DNA of 64,000 nucleotides from Erpobdella octoculata (lineage: Eukaryota > Annelida > Clitellata > Hirudinida > Erpobdellidae): NCBI GenBank assembly GCA_963978895.1, contig OZ022240.1, positions 40,613,768 through 40,677,767 of the forward strand. Direction: 5' to 3'. The translations under genes and the position numbers were made by a program. The notes under the pieces were generated by a model, which saw nothing but the letters and a program-made list of their open reading frames with translations, ran no database searches and was not told the origin of the DNA. Positions 1 through 14,140 of the stretch are shown piece by piece. Position 1 is the stretch's first letter. Each line of letters begins with the position of its first letter.

Positions 1-29
1 AAATCCCCGGGCAACGCCGGGTAACCCAG

Positions 30-30
<1 letters not shown>
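1..30 (+). mobile_element. Helitron 3' end (cut by window edge)
   Basis: CCCCGGGCAACGCCGGGTAA is the same 3' hairpin as the complete Helitron ending at 63321. Here the terminal CTAG is altered (CAGATAAT), and an (AT)n tract follows directly. Confidence 0.6.

Positions 31-116
<86 letters not shown>
31..116. repeat. (AT)n microsatellite
   Basis: About 85 bp of almost pure AT dinucleotides directly after a Helitron 3' terminus. 117-385 beyond it holds no recognised feature. Confidence 0.95.
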
Positions 117-121
<5 letters not shown>

Positions 122-385
122 CAACAAAAATTTTTCGAAACGAAATTTGTTTGTAAAACCCCACCCAATGAGTTTCATTGATTAAAAAAATACACTATGC
201 AAATTTTTTTTTTAATCGGACACTATTTAGATGTGGCCCCATAGGTCAACTCAGCCTTTCATCCTCCTGTGGTAGTCAAATGAGTACCGGTGGTTTCACT
301 GGGGAAAATCAATTGAGGCGCTGAATACGGCTGCCTGCATCGTAGCGGTCTTGAAATCGATTCGTATGTATAACACCACTATAAT

Positions 386-446
386 ATCATCGGAATCTAG
401 GACTATAAACTATCATAAGAAAAAAAAAAAAAATCATCGGAATCTT
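386..446 (+). mobile_element. Truncated SINE (about 35 bp) with 13-bp target duplication
   Basis: ATCATCGGAATCT occurs at about 386-398 and again at about 434-446. Between them lies AGGACTATAAACTAT... plus a poly-A run, which is the 3' end of the SINE inserted in the gypsy element at 50985-51125. It is a short 5'-truncated retroposition event. Confidence 0.6.
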
Positions 447-599
447 TATCTTTATCTTTGAAGTATTACAAAAACAGTCAAAAACAAAAAAAAGTAATTA
501 TTAAGCATTATTTATTGTTATTGTTTGTGCAAATTCATAAAAAAAACGTGTCTGTTAGTGTTTAGTACTATTCAATTTTTCTTTTAGTTTTCTAAATGA

Positions 600-1850
600 T
601 TGTTTTTTTTTTGTAAACTCCGGAAACTGCCGTCGATGGTTTGCAACTACTTGATGAAGGAATTGTAGTTGTTCATCATCCTTTGTTAGATTTTTGTTAA
701 AATTTTGAATGAGAGCTACGCCTCGCTCAGCCCTGTCTTTAACGACAGCCAGTTCCTTAACTTTTTCAAGAGCATTTGTATATAACTCATCTTCGTCCTA
801 TAGAGAAAGGTCGTTAAAGAGGAAACTTTCAGAAAGTTTAAGCAAACAACATTTGATTTTGGAATTGATCGAACAAAACTGTTCCAGTTCTTTATTGCCG
901 CGGAATGCTGTCAATTCAATCCTTGGTCGCATTTGCGGATAATTTTAAGCATTTTTTTCATTGCTGCAAGCTTCAGCTTTTCTCTGGAGAAATCCTAGAG
1001 TCAATTAAAGCCAGACATGTAATACAAGTGAAGTCCTAGCTTTTTACTAGTAGCAGTAGCGGTGGAAATAGTAGCGTGGGTATAACGAACAATTTTCCCA
1101 TTAATATAAAATCATCTAGTTGTGGCAGTGGGACCTCCATAGCTATGGCTGCCGTCACCCATGCCTTAAGGTAGATCAAGACAGTAAATGTTGCTAGATC
1201 ACGGACTCCTTTCTCTTCTGAGGCAGTCATCTTGAACTGGTTTCAAAATAGCCAAACTTGGATGGCATAAATTACATCTTGCACAATGTGTAGCACCTGG
1301 CACTCAAAACAGGATACAACAAACAGGAACTCCACCTAGAAAAATGTGTGAAAGCTCCAGAAAGTCTGTAGTCATCTCGTGGATGCTGCATTTCCATATA
1401 TGATTCGACAAATTCCAGAATTTCAACACGAGATGAAGGAACACAAAAAAATCGGTTGATGTGTGTTTGAAACTTGTGTGATCAATGAATTGCCATTTTT
1501 CTAGAAATCTTTTGAAGAGAAGTATTTCTGGACTAGTTGATTCTTTGGTTGCCTCTTCAGAAGCCGTTCCAATGATTAGTTCCATGATATGGTGGCGACT
1601 TGCCAAAAACAATAGATCTTTATTAAATTCTTGTTCAATAATGACACGTGTTTCTATTTGATAACCGGTGCTTGATGCTATTGTGTCAAAGCATAATACA
1701 ACAACTCTATTCTTGACCTCTTTTTTATACTGCATGGTGCGCCTAATCAATCTGAGTCGAGAATTATCTGACTTGTTGAGTCGAGAATTATCTGACTTGT
1801 TGAGTCTTCCATATCTTCGTTTGCTCGATTTCTTCTATTTGCATTCGCTT
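600..1850 (-). pseudogene. Decayed mobile-element-like ORF, family not named
   Basis: Several minus-strand frames show one broken protein: FDTIASSTGYQIETRVIIEQ with LLFLASRHHIMELI (1304-1750), DLATFTVLIYLKAWVTA (1036-1230) and LEKVKELAVVKDRAERGVAL followed by FNKNLTKDDEQLQFLLQVV (about 610-780). Proteins with this FDT.SSNTG...LACRHHxYEL layout recur in many invertebrate genomes in a transposon-like way, but I cannot name the family. Frameshifts separate the pieces, so it is not functional. 1750-1790 contains a short direct repeat (GAGTCGAGAATTATCTGACT, twice). Confidence 0.4.
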
Positions 1851-2092
1851 CTCTACGCTTTTGGGTTCGCTCGTTTTTAAGTAGCTAAACTCTGTCCAAA
1901 GCACCAATTAATTCTGGACATTTTTTTTTGTTTCTGAAAAGGAAAAAATCTCTATCTTTCTGAATGGTTAAAAGCTGTAGGACATCAGCATGAGCAATAT
2001 CAAAAAGATCACCCAACTTTGTTACAAATTGGTCTTATTTCTTTTTGTGAGCCAGAGATGTCCGTGTTTTGTGCTTCTACAAAACCTTCCAA

Positions 2093-2304
2093 TCAATGAA
2101 AAGCGACTGGGAGCGGGAAATCGACCGAGAGCGAGAAAGCGACTGGAGGCGAGAAAGCGACCGGGAGCGGAAAAACAACTAGGAACGGGAAAGCGACCGG
2201 GAGCGGAGAAGCAAGCAAGAAAGCGGCCGAGAGGTGCGACCGGGAGCGGAAAAGCAGCTGGGATCGGGAAAGCGACCGGGAGCGGAAAAGCAAATGGGAA
2301 AAGG
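2093..2304 (+). mobile_element. Helitron body, left part (split by hAT)
   Basis: Imperfect tandem units of the type GCGACCGGGAGCGGAAAA match the bodies of the Helitrons at 48560-48858, 48985-49303 and 61234-63321. The array is cut at 2304 by the hAT element and resumes at 6901-6965. The resumed part has no 3' hairpin, so the copy is truncated. Confidence 0.55.
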
Positions 2305-2599
2305 CAGGGACGTCAATTGGGGGGGGGGGGCAGGGGGGGCGATCGCCCCCCCCACTGACTTTTCAGTGGGCCACCGCTAAAGTGGGCCCCCGGCACTGAA
2401 GTGGGCCCCCGACAGTAAATTGGGCTCCACCCCACGCAGCTAGGTGGGCCCCTCGCACTTTAGTAGACCCCGCTCTTACGTAAGCCTCTGCACTGAGCAA
2501 GATATTAAAGAAATTAGGAAGCTAGTAGAATGCGTAGTACACATATACAGTAATATGCTAACAAGTTTTGAAGCTGGCCCTTGGCTGGCCACACATTGA

Positions 2600-2872
2600 G
2601 AAAAAAGAGAGAGAGAATAAAAAGAAAGAGAGATAGGAGGCTAGGAACAAAGAGTGACCTAGCCTTATGGTCATGAAACTTAGGATAGCGCGCGAGGATG
2701 CTCAACTCATTAGCATAAGCTTGTAGGTCATAGTTTACAATCTTTTCTACATTTGTCTGATGCAAAGCGAAGTGTGATCAACTTTTCCAGATAGTCAATT
2801 ACTGAATTGAACTTCAGCTTCGCTAAGTAAAAGATGCTAAATTAAATTGTTCATATACATGTTGAAAAAGAA

Positions 2873-2925
<53 letters not shown>

Positions 2926-3125
2926 GCTGGGAACAAAGAGTGACCTAGCTTTAGGGTCATGATGTAACTTAGGATAACGCGCGTGGATGCTCACCTCATT
3001 AACATAAGCTTGTAGGTCATACATAGCTTACAATCTTTTCCACATTTGTCTGATGCAAACGCGAGGTGTGATCAACTTTTCCAGATAGTCAATTACTGAA
3101 TTGAACTTTAGATTTGCTACTTAAA
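2600..3125. repeat. Duplicated segment with (GA)n inside hAT 5' region
   Basis: Two copies of a roughly 235-bp unit (2604-2835; 2876-3125) share GAACAAAGAGTGACCTAGC and GATCAACTTTTCCAGATAGT. The second is preceded by a (GA)n run at 2878-2921. Confidence 0.8.
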
Positions 3126-3411
3126 AGAGGTGAGTAATTGTCTAAATATAAACTTTACTTTAAGTAGAAATTATTTTTGATTATTTTAATTTGTCAAAAA
3201 AAAATATAGTACAATTGTATATATACAATTAAATATTGTAATTAACTTATATGCCATATAAAGTCATCTCAAAAATGTACATTGAAAATACATTATTTCT
3301 TTATTCTTTTTAATTCTTTAATTTTATTCTTTTTTTAATTTTTAAATACAACATAGACTTATTTTTAAAAATTACATTGGGAATATTTTTTTTCTTTAAA
3401 TTTTTCAGTAA

Positions 3412-6408
<2,997 letters not shown>

Positions 6409-6559
6409 CAGTTGAACATTAAATTTTACATTTTGTATTAGACTCATTGTATTTATAGATTCAAAACTTTCTTGTTTTCTTTTCGGTGGCTGGTAATCAT
6501 GTTATTTTCGTAATAATTCGAACGAACAAATTAAAAAAAATTACTATACGATACTACAG

Positions 6560-6650
6560 GGCTTTTGCAGCCTGTACCAACCCGGATAAAAGAGGATACA
6601 AAAAGGATCAAATTATGATCCACGACAGGAAACACTTCGATACATGTTAC
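6560..6650 (+). mobile_element. SINE fragment in hAT 3' region
   Basis: AAAAAGGATCAAATTATGAT followed by CCACGACAGGAAACACTT matches the SINE at 50985-51125 (plus orientation here). Confidence 0.45.
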
Positions 6651-6997
6651 ATTTATTGATATTTGGTGTTTTAAAACACAGTATGAAAAACTATTATCTA
6701 GTAACGATATAAGAATTACCTTAATCTAAAATTTCAGCTTGTTTAGATTAAAAAAAAATATGAACTATAAGCCGAGATATGTACCATTAACATTTTGTAA
6801 ATATTTGGTGCCCCCCCCCTGCAAAGGCCACACTTGGATTAATGGGCCCCTAAAACATTTTGCCCCCCCCCCTCAAGATTTTGCTGAAATGACGTCCCTG
6901 GGAAAAGGGAAAGCAACCGAGAGCGGGAGATCAAGCGGAAGGAAACGAGAGCCAAAGAAAAATGAAAGAAGTTGATGATTCTTAAAAGTAAACAAAC

Positions 6998-7097
6998 TTC
7001 CATAGAAGTGATGATTAGCATGTGTCGTGGGATGGCAATTTGACCAAGACAGTGGCATGTGTTGTTCTTCTAGACAATAGCACGTATATTCATACAA
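6998..7097 (-). CDS. Gene A exon: cysteine-rich module, part 2
   Basis: 100 nt, phase 0 to 1. It encodes LYEYTCYCLEEQHMPLSWSN, then CHPTTHANHHFYG. CYC-x(4)-xMPLxWSNC is shared with gene B 46343-46436. About 30 bp beyond its donor the A/B similarity ends and Helitron and hAT DNA begins, so later gene A exons lie beyond the left window edge. Confidence 0.65.
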
Positions 7098-7159
7098 CTA
7101 AAAAAAACTGTTATTCTTAAAATGAAATTAATATTTTTAAATTCATTTTTTCAACGAAC

Positions 7160-7287
7160 CTCACATGCAATTGCCAAAGTACACATCGACACACATGTAG
7201 TTAAAGGACCACAATAATAATCATCCGTAAACCTAGATCTTGAAAAGGCACAGCCCAAAAAGTTATCACTCAATTTGTGTCTTGACT
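7160..7287 (-). CDS. Gene A exon: cysteine-rich module, part 1
   Basis: It encodes KLSDNFLGCAFSRSRF then TDDYYCGPLTTCVSMCTL and IACE, parallel to gene B 46495-46625. It ends phase 0 at a GTTCGT donor. Two overlapping acceptors (tttag and tttagag) are possible, differing by two bases, which matters for the frame (see 7345-7521). Confidence 0.6.
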
Positions 7288-7344
7288 CTAAATAAAATAT
7301 AACGATTTGTTTTCAATTGACAGAATAAATCGAATCAATAAAAC

Positions 7345-7521
7345 AAGCGTAATTTGCACTTAAAGTTAAGCTGCCAGAAACGTTGCCAGTGCCTTCGATT
7401 TCAATGTAGAGAGCCGGAAAAGGATCATTATTTGTTATTTGATTACCCACTATAGAAAAGGAAATGTATTCGTCATTTGAAATTATTTCGTCTCGCTTCA
7501 ACAATGCCTTTGTTATTTGAG
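7345..7521 (-). CDS. Gene A exon: N-terminal ectodomain, part 2
   Basis: 177 nt if the donor aligned with gene B is used. It encodes QITKALLKRDEIIS... and FPALYIEIEGTGNVSGSLTL. Joining this donor to the aligned acceptor at 7287 makes the junction codon TAG. Using the downstream donor (GTCAAT, exon starting at 7322) with an acceptor two bases later at 7285 keeps the frame. The real 3' end is therefore uncertain. Confidence 0.6.
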
Positions 7522-7651
7522 CTGTGATTTAAAATAATGTTGATTATGTAGAAAAATAAGAACATTGTACAAAAATGCTAGATAGATTTTAAACCGATGG
7601 ATAATAGTTTGAAAGGTTTTAATAAAAGAAAAGAAAAAATCCATTATTTAC

Positions 7652-7777
7652 CAATCTGTGGGTCAAATTCTAGCTGATATATAGAAACATATCCAGGAAA
7701 CTGAAATGTATATATTTTACAATTCATGACACCGTTATTGCACGATTTGCGTAATTTCTTGACTTCTACCATGAAAA
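7652..7777 (-). CDS. Gene A exon: N-terminal ectodomain, part 1
   Basis: 126 nt, the same length and phases as gene B 46986-47111. It encodes FMVEVKKLRKSCNNGVMNC and ends QLEFDPQI. The acceptor follows tttcaag and the donor is GTAAAT. Gene A's upstream exons were not found. Confidence 0.68.
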
Positions 7778-8225
7778 CTTGAAAACAAAAGTTAAACAGC
7801 ATTAAGTTTTGTATAACAAAATTATTAGAAACAAATATTACAATTAGTCATAAAACTTAGAAAAGGTCAAAAACTATGCACACTGTTGGGTCAGAAGGGT
7901 TGATGTCACCCAGTGTAATAATTTATGTTGCCTCTCACGACTTGATTATTGAAGGATGGGGTATAACTGAGTAAATATTTTTTTTCTCAAAAAGTCAATT
8001 ACTGAAAGAGGTGTGAATGCTAATTAACCACAAAAAACTCATGACTAGGAGGAAGATGAAATAATACATCTTTGGCAGCCGTTTGGCTGAAACAACGCAT
8101 CATTGTTTCATTGCTACATAATATTATATTTTGCTTTTTGGTGTCATCCAGAGCGGTCGGCATCCCCACATCCCATTATGACGATACAGCACGCAAACAC
8201 GTACATAACAGAACATTTTTTTCAG

Positions 8226-8384
8226 ATAGAGAACTTTCAAAAGTATAAGCAACCTTCTGAAGAGGCTACAATGGACAAAATAAGTATATTAATTAAAACC
8301 GATATGGGAGTTATAAACATAGTATTTAAGTTGCGCTCTACGAATGTTTATAAACACAATGGATTTGACGTAATTGAAGAATAG
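8226..8384 (+). CDS. Putative plus-strand terminal exon, unknown protein
   Basis: It follows a good acceptor (catttttttcag) and reads IENFQKYKQPSEEATMDKIS, then LIKTDMGVINIVFK and FDVIEE before a stop. A partner at 47680-47825 reads KYKQPS...INQITKLIKTDTG, then IINI and FDVIE, also ending in a stop. Many differences between the two are synonymous or conservative (GTA/GTC, ATT/ATA, V/I), which points to coding on this strand. I do not recognise the family and found no upstream exon. It lies head-to-head with the receptor exons. A decayed mobile-element ORF is the alternative. Confidence 0.35.
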   Translation: MENFQKYKQPSEEATMDKISILIKTDMGVINIVFKLRSTNVYKHNGFDVIEE

Positions 8385-9055
8385 AATGTTGGTTTTTTTT
8401 TTAAATTAATTGAATGAAAACAATATAAATTTCACTTAATTCCCGCTATCTGAAAATTATTTTTTATTATTATAGATATATTTATCATTATAACTTAATT
8501 ACTTACAATTTTGTCTACTCCTTTGTGCGCTGTGGTTTGAGAAAATGGAAAGTGGTCGTGGCTTCCGGTAAGTTCAAGTTAACTAGATTAGAATGTTACT
8601 GCTTTGTGATTTTAGTTTTGCGTTTGTTTCAGCGTAATACAATTTATTAACATGAGTTTACTAGTATATGTGTTCATGTTTTATGAATTCGGCAAAAGAC
8701 TTAAGCACTTGGATTAAAAATATGATTAATCAAACTAGCGATGGAAAAACTCGAACTCGGCAAAAAAAGAGTCGCCTGTTTAGCACTGCATGTTGTATAT
8801 GCACAGATAAAAGATCGCAAATTTCTGCTTCAAGAACCGCAATGCTGCTTTTCAATAAAAAAGGCTTGTATGCACTTAACTTTAACTAACTTATAGTTTT
8901 ATAGAGCATCGTCCAATCATTATGAGACCATGATTGGACCATTATGTGGACTTTGAAGGCTTTACCTGTTTCAATAATAATCGTTACTTACTTTTTCTTC
9001 TTTTTATGTTATATTCATTATTAATTTAATCTTTATATGTTAATAAAGACCGGTG
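8385..9055. other. Intergenic, nothing recognised
   Basis: AT-rich sequence without a supported gene. A start codon near 8545 followed by a GTAAGT donor at about 8568 could be a tiny plus-strand first exon but has no other support. A 73-codon frame at 8668-8889 has no recognisable motif. Confidence 0.4.
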
Positions 9056-9150
9056 GCGGTGGAAGTGGCGCAGATGGTAAGGTAGTTGGCATGATGCGAG
9101 GCGGTGTTGCCGATCCGACAGTCGTGGGTTCGAGTCTGAAGTTGAGACAT
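9056..9150 (+). mobile_element. tRNA-derived SINE head or tRNA pseudogene
   Basis: TGGCGCAGATGGTAAGGTAG resembles a polymerase III A box and GTGGGTTCGAGTC a B box, about 60 bp apart. It does not fold as an intact tRNA by eye. An (AT)n tract begins about 90 bp downstream. Confidence 0.45.
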
Positions 9151-9238
9151 TTATATTTGCGTTATTTCGTGGTGGATTGTAAGCCATCCAAGTTTCTGAT
9201 ATATGTGGCTCGTAAAAACATATCAACGCTATGTTTCC

Positions 9239-9599
<361 letters not shown>

Positions 9600-9614
<15 letters not shown>

Positions 9615-9652
9615 CCCTTACCTTAGTCCTAACCCTAACCCTAACCTTTTAA
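9600..9652. repeat. Interstitial (CCCTAA)n telomere-type repeat
   Basis: About seven CCCTAA or near-CCCTAA units abut the right arm of the hairpin. The TTAGGG type is the usual metazoan telomere unit. 9653-10017 beyond it shows nothing recognised apart from a short GC-rich patch. Confidence 0.85.
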
Positions 9653-10017
9653 AAAATATGTACATCTTTACTAATTAATCGAAAGATCAATTGTTTTGGC
9701 AAAAGTGCCGGTACAGTAGCACTTTTACCGCTTATTGCCCCGGCTACCGGCGCCTACTGCCTGTGTAATACTGCCCTACCAAGGCAAAAGGAAGCAAGTC
9801 CCCAAAACGTGATTTTGTAATAAACGTAAAACCAATATAGGTTTTACCAGTAGTTCTGGGACATGATTTCATTGATTCCTTTTGTCAGTGGTTATACTCA
9901 GAAATTATGCAAAGTAAAACCAATTTGTTTATACTATAATGTAGGTCTTGCTTTCTAATTTTTTACTATGATTTAGCACACGCCTTTTACAAGACAAGTC
10001 TTGCACAAAGGTGAGAA

Positions 10018-10180
10018 AGGGTTCTTTGTAAAGGCAGTCATTTATAGGCGCCTAACCTTTTTAGCAATGCGAGTGAACTCCTTGCTTAAGGGAGTTACGC
10101 TGGTGACGCCGGCGAGGTTCGAACTGCCGACCTAACGATCGACAGGCGAACGCTCTACCGCTCTGACACCAGCGCCTCAA
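10018..10180 (-). mobile_element. tRNA-derived SINE (CGCTGGTG family), minus strand
   Basis: Read on the minus strand it starts GGCGCTGGTGTCAGAGCGG, has the B box AGTTCGAACCTC, and continues with TAACTCCCTTAAGCAAGGAG. It shares over 150 bp with the plus-strand copy at 13691-13925 and its head with 34817-35010. Confidence 0.75.
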
Positions 10181-10289
10181 ACAATTAATCTAATTTTTTG
10201 TTAAAAGTGAACTTGCTTCCTTTTGCCATGTCAGTGCAGAATAGTTATAACGGTTGTCGGATGACCGTTGAAGCAAACAACGGTCAAAG

Positions 10290-10590
10290 TGTTTTATTCG
10301 TAGTCGGTTTTTGCAAATATCAGCCAATAGGTCGTTTTCACCGATATCATCCATTAAAGGTTGGGTTTTCCGTAGGAGGTTTTTTCTAATAAGAACCATT
10401 ATAGGTTGGTTTTTTGTAGGCGGATTTTTACAATATCAGTCAAAAAATGTTAGCTTTATTCGTAGTCGGTTTTTTCAATATCAGTCATTAAAAGTTGTTT
10501 TTTGTAGATGATTTTTGTCTATATCAGCCAATAGAGGCTGGTTTTTTTGTAGGTGGATATTGTCAAATGCTGGTTTTTAATAAATAGCTA
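10290..10590. repeat. Imperfect tandem repeat, about 55-60 bp period
   Basis: Five to six diverged units alternate GTAGGNGGNTTTTT with AATATCAGCCAATAAAGG-like blocks. No coding role is evident. Confidence 0.6.
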
Positions 10591-10627
10591 AAGACAAATG
10601 CGGTTTTGTCATTATTACTTAATGTAG

Positions 10628-11828
10628 TGCAGAATTTCTTAACCGGACCCCCCAAGGGGGGTACCGTTCTAATTTAGAGGTGTGTGAAAAATAAAAGTTT
10701 AAAAAACAATTTTTTAAATTTGAAGCAAATAATCTATACAATTTTAATTTTTGCGGAGAATAATTAGAAAATATTTAATTTTGCCAATATTTGTATTTTT
10801 AAATTCTTTATTTTACTTTAACCGCGTTTGCTTGTTTAAACCATAAGTTAGGACCCTTTACCAATACAAAAAACCAACTTCCCGTTATCCAATCGAGTTG
10901 AAATTTGGTGGGTTTATTTTTTGCTGTGCAATTTCAAAATTGGAAAGAGGGTATTTAAAAAAAATGAAAAGACTTCCACTTTTTCCTTCCAAAAAAGCCA
11001 ATGACCTCGAGGTAGTTGAAGGCGTTTTTCAGTAATTTTACTTTCAAAAACAGTCATTTTCCAAAACCAGGTATTCTACCCAAAAACTTTTTAATTGATA
11101 CTCTGGGGGATGCATTCCCCTACCTACTCCGTCCCTGGCATTTCATAACTTAAAGGGGAAAAAACGGAAATATGCAGAAGGCTGTGTTTAGTATGGTTTC
11201 ACTTTTATCACTGTCGAAGACGACACACAACGAACGAACGATTTGTTTTTAATGTGACAAAGTCCTGTCAATGACGATTTAAAACAGAACAAGCTAGAAG
11301 AGCATTTCAGTGCAGTACATTCCAACAATTCCGAATCGATTAACGTTCTTAACCAGAAAAGAGCTCGGTGTAACGCTGCAGCAAGTTTACTTCAACTAGA
11401 ATTTCGGTTAATTATTGACAAACTAATCATAATTGTCTCTTACCTAGTTTTTTATCAAATTGTTAAAAGTGAAAAACTTCAATTTTTTTTTAGATAGCTA
11501 ACCTGCTTTGGCCAAAATTGCTCTGACATTCATCATTCCTTCTGTTACTGCCTACTTGTGTGAGATTAACTTTTAGGCTTTGTTAAATGTATTAACTAAG
11601 CAAAGAATTTGATTGGTGGCAGTTGATGATATGCGAATTGCCTTGTTAAAGACTGATCCTCATTTTTCTGACATAATTGGTGGAAAGCAACAGAAAATAA
11701 ATTAAATAAAAAACTTGATGCAAATCACTTACATTTTACCTGTTGTTTTTAATATGAAAAAGTAGGGGGGTGCGGTCAAATCGAGTTTTTCCGAAGGGGG
11801 TGGGGGAAAAAAGGTTAAGAACCACTGA
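10628..11828 (+). mobile_element. Decayed hAT element (ZBED/SCAND3-like group)
   Basis: The right end GGTTAAGAACCACTG and the degraded left end CAGAATTTCTTAACC are the CAGTGGTTCTTAACC-type hAT termini. Inside are shreds of a transposase: a BED-finger-like piece (KQNKLEEHFSAVHSNN, about 11270-11330) and a C-terminal dimerisation piece (SVTAYLCEINF then DDMRIALLKTDPHFSDII, about 11540-11690) with stops between. The copy is old and dead. Confidence 0.6.
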
Positions 11829-12359
11829 TGTAGTGTGTCTGACGTATATTGCTTTTTCAGTTGTTTAGTAATAATGATACCAACGGGCAACAACAACAAA
11901 ATTTTTGCGTGGTGTTTTGAACATTTTAACAAATTTTTATGCAACTTTTTCTGCCGAATTCAAAAAGGATTTCAGTTTTTTCAATAGGTCATGTTTTTTC
12001 ACTATTTTCATTTCAAGTTTCTAGCTATAGTAATTTAAAGTTGAAATTATGCTGGCTATCAAGTGCATTTGCTGTGATCCTCATGCACGTATGAACACGC
12101 TGCTCCAACAGTTTCGTAACATTAGGATAAATTATAATCTTAAGAAACAAATAGTTTCTGTATTTACCTTTAAATATTTTCTCAATTTTGGAATTTATTG
12201 TTGTTTTATTTGGATTTAAATAAAAATAAAAAATATTTATCCAGAAAAAACAATTTAATACGTTCTCATTATCCAGTTAGAAAATAACGTTTTATGCAAT
12301 CAACAGTAAGATGTGTGCGCTCAATTTGTAGTTGTAACCCCGGCTGCCAAATATTAAAA
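11829..12359. other. Unassigned AT-rich sequence
   Basis: No gene, repeat border or splice-like exon that I can support. Confidence 0.5.
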
Positions 12360-12880
12360 AAAAAACAAAAAACACAATTGCTGCAGTGGGACTGTATTAA
12401 TATAATCAATCTGCTTGGTAATCCCAAATTGTTTCGCAATATTTTTAGGCTCAAGTATTTGAACGTTGAGTACCCTAAGGCAAGCCAGGTATGGTTCAAA
12501 TCGAAGAGATGAGAAGCCCCTAATAAAACATCTCTGCACGCCCTCAATCCTATAGATCAATTATTTATGGCCTGGATTTTATACAGGAAAGCAATGTTTG
12601 AGTTTTGGTTTAAATGTAAATAAAGAAAGTTTTAGTGTCTTTAGAAGGAAATTATTTGTGAAAAAATAAAGAAAGAATTGGAGCAAAATGAATGATATTG
12701 TTTATATAATTTTTTGACGTATGGTTGTTATCAACAATAATACCTAGGTATTTTGTCTGTACCTCAACATCCAGTTGATAATCTTCAACAAGAAATAATT
12801 TATTAGTTGTTTTCTTATTCCGGCTGACATAATAACAACTTCAGCAATGGTAAACCGTCATGTTTTTCCGCGCTTATGAT
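12360..12880 (-). pseudogene. LINE reverse transcriptase remnant (C-terminal part)
   Basis: On the minus strand, pieces such as LDVEVQTKYLGIIVDNNHT (about 12720-12780) and IEGVQRCFIRGFSSLRFEPY (about 12480-12555) match the region after the catalytic core of CR1/jockey-type reverse transcriptases. Frames are broken. 12881-13287 to its right is unassigned. Confidence 0.5.
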
Positions 12881-13287
12881 ATACTGAATTTTAAACTTGT
12901 TTTTATACCCAAATGAAAAGAAAATGTTTTAATTTAAGAACAGTTTTTATGTTGTAACAAAACACTTAAGTTAAATAATTAAATTTGTTTTGTTTTTCTC
13001 ATGGAACAAGAGAAGATTGAATTGTATTTTCATAGATTAGTCTCAGCTTCCAATGTATTGCCAGAAAATTGTGATTCCCTTTCCATATTAGTATCTTCAA
13101 CGATGACCAAGTTTCTCGAACCTAGAATTTAAAAAATTTCGTCCAAGCTCGTGATTCTATTTTAGAAAACAACATTGATTCAATACATCATGAAAAGCAA
13201 ACGCAGACCACAAAACATCCATTATTTAATTTCAATTATCTGAGTTTTAAAAAAATGAAGTTAGCATTAAACATTGAACAATCTTTG

Positions 13288-14140
13288 AGCCTAGTCTAGA
13301 GTGGTGGAGTTCCATTGCAAACTTAAAAAATAAGTTTTCCTATTATACTTTCTTTTTCAAATATTTAATATTTGTATGCACGCTTTCCTAAGAACTCGTA
13401 TTCCAAGAAAAAATTTGATAACTCACACGTGTTGTATGGTGGAAGTAGTTGAAGCTAGACAAAAAAAAAACCTAGAGAGTATGAATAGGTTGAGTCTTCA
13501 GTTATGTAAGAGATAGTGTGACAAAAAGAATAAAAAATTGCTTGAAAACTTCCGTGCAGGTAGTGATGCTGAAAAAAACTTGAGACGTTCTCAAAGCAAA
13601 TCAAAGAAACTAGCGACGCTTTACTGTGCAATCACACAAAAACGTCTTACACAGACGTCTTACACAGACATGGGCTATTATATATATATATCGAGACGCT
13701 GGTGGCAGAGCGTTCGCCTGTCGATCATTAGGTCGGCAGTTCAAGCCTCACCGGTGTCACCAGTGTAACTCCCTTAAGCAAGGAGTTCACTCGCATTGCT
13801 AAAGGGGTAGGCGCCTATAAATGGCTGCCTCTGCAAAAAACCCTTCAGTGGCCTTGAAGTCCTTTAGGATTTACGCCACTCTAAATATTGTCTAACATTA
13901 TTATTATTATTATTATTATTATTAATCTTCTACCGTAGTCGAGAGTGGTAGAGTGACATCGCAAATTCAAAATATAAGTCGCCCTATTATACTTTTGTTT
14001 TCAAATATTTGATATTTGTATGCACGCTTTTCTAAGAACTCGTATTCCAAGAAAAAATTTGATAACTCACACGTGTTGAATGGTGGAATCAGTGGAAGCT
14101 AAACAAAAAAAAACCTAGAGGGTATGAATAGGTTGAGTCC
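13288..14140. repeat. Direct repeat pair, about 215 bp each
   Basis: 13288-13505 and 13927-14140 share long blocks such as ACTCGTATTCCAAGAAAAAA and TTTGATAACTCACACGTGTT and end in CCTAGAG.GTATGAATAGGT. A SINE (13691-13925) ends exactly where the second copy begins. Confidence 0.8.
13691..13925 (+). mobile_element. tRNA-derived SINE (CGCTGGTG family) with (ATT)n tail
   Basis: The head is CGCTGGTGGCAGAGCGTTCG, the B box CAGTTCAAGCCTC, the body TAACTCCCTTAAGCAAGGAG and the tail an (ATT)n run at about 13898-13923. It is the best-preserved member of this SINE family in the window. Confidence 0.8.

Larger units (their letters stand above)
6970..8385. repeat. Segmental duplication, copy A (partner 46310-47830)
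   Basis: From about 6970 to 8385 the sequence runs collinear with 46310-47830: four receptor exons, their short introns and the upstream region. Examples are GCACACTGTTGGGTCA versus GCAGACTGTTGGGTCA and AACAACGCATCATTGTTTCA versus AACAACGCATAACTGTTTTA. Neither copy is interrupted by a mobile element, in contrast with everything around them. 7861-8225 holds no recognised exon on the minus strand. Confidence 0.7.

Noticed and set aside
2093..2358. Arg/Glu-rich ORF and similar frames at 48537-48858, 49004-49253 and 63083-63320
   Set aside because: All are translations of the GACCGGGAGCGG-type Helitron body repeat; they are open in several frames and lack other support.
8103..8225. Upstream extension of the plus-strand frame
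   Set aside because: It is not conserved in the duplicate and precedes a good splice acceptor; probably intron or intergenic.
9056..9150. Functional tRNA gene
   Set aside because: A and B box-like motifs are present but no complete cloverleaf can be folded by eye; kept as a SINE head or pseudogene.
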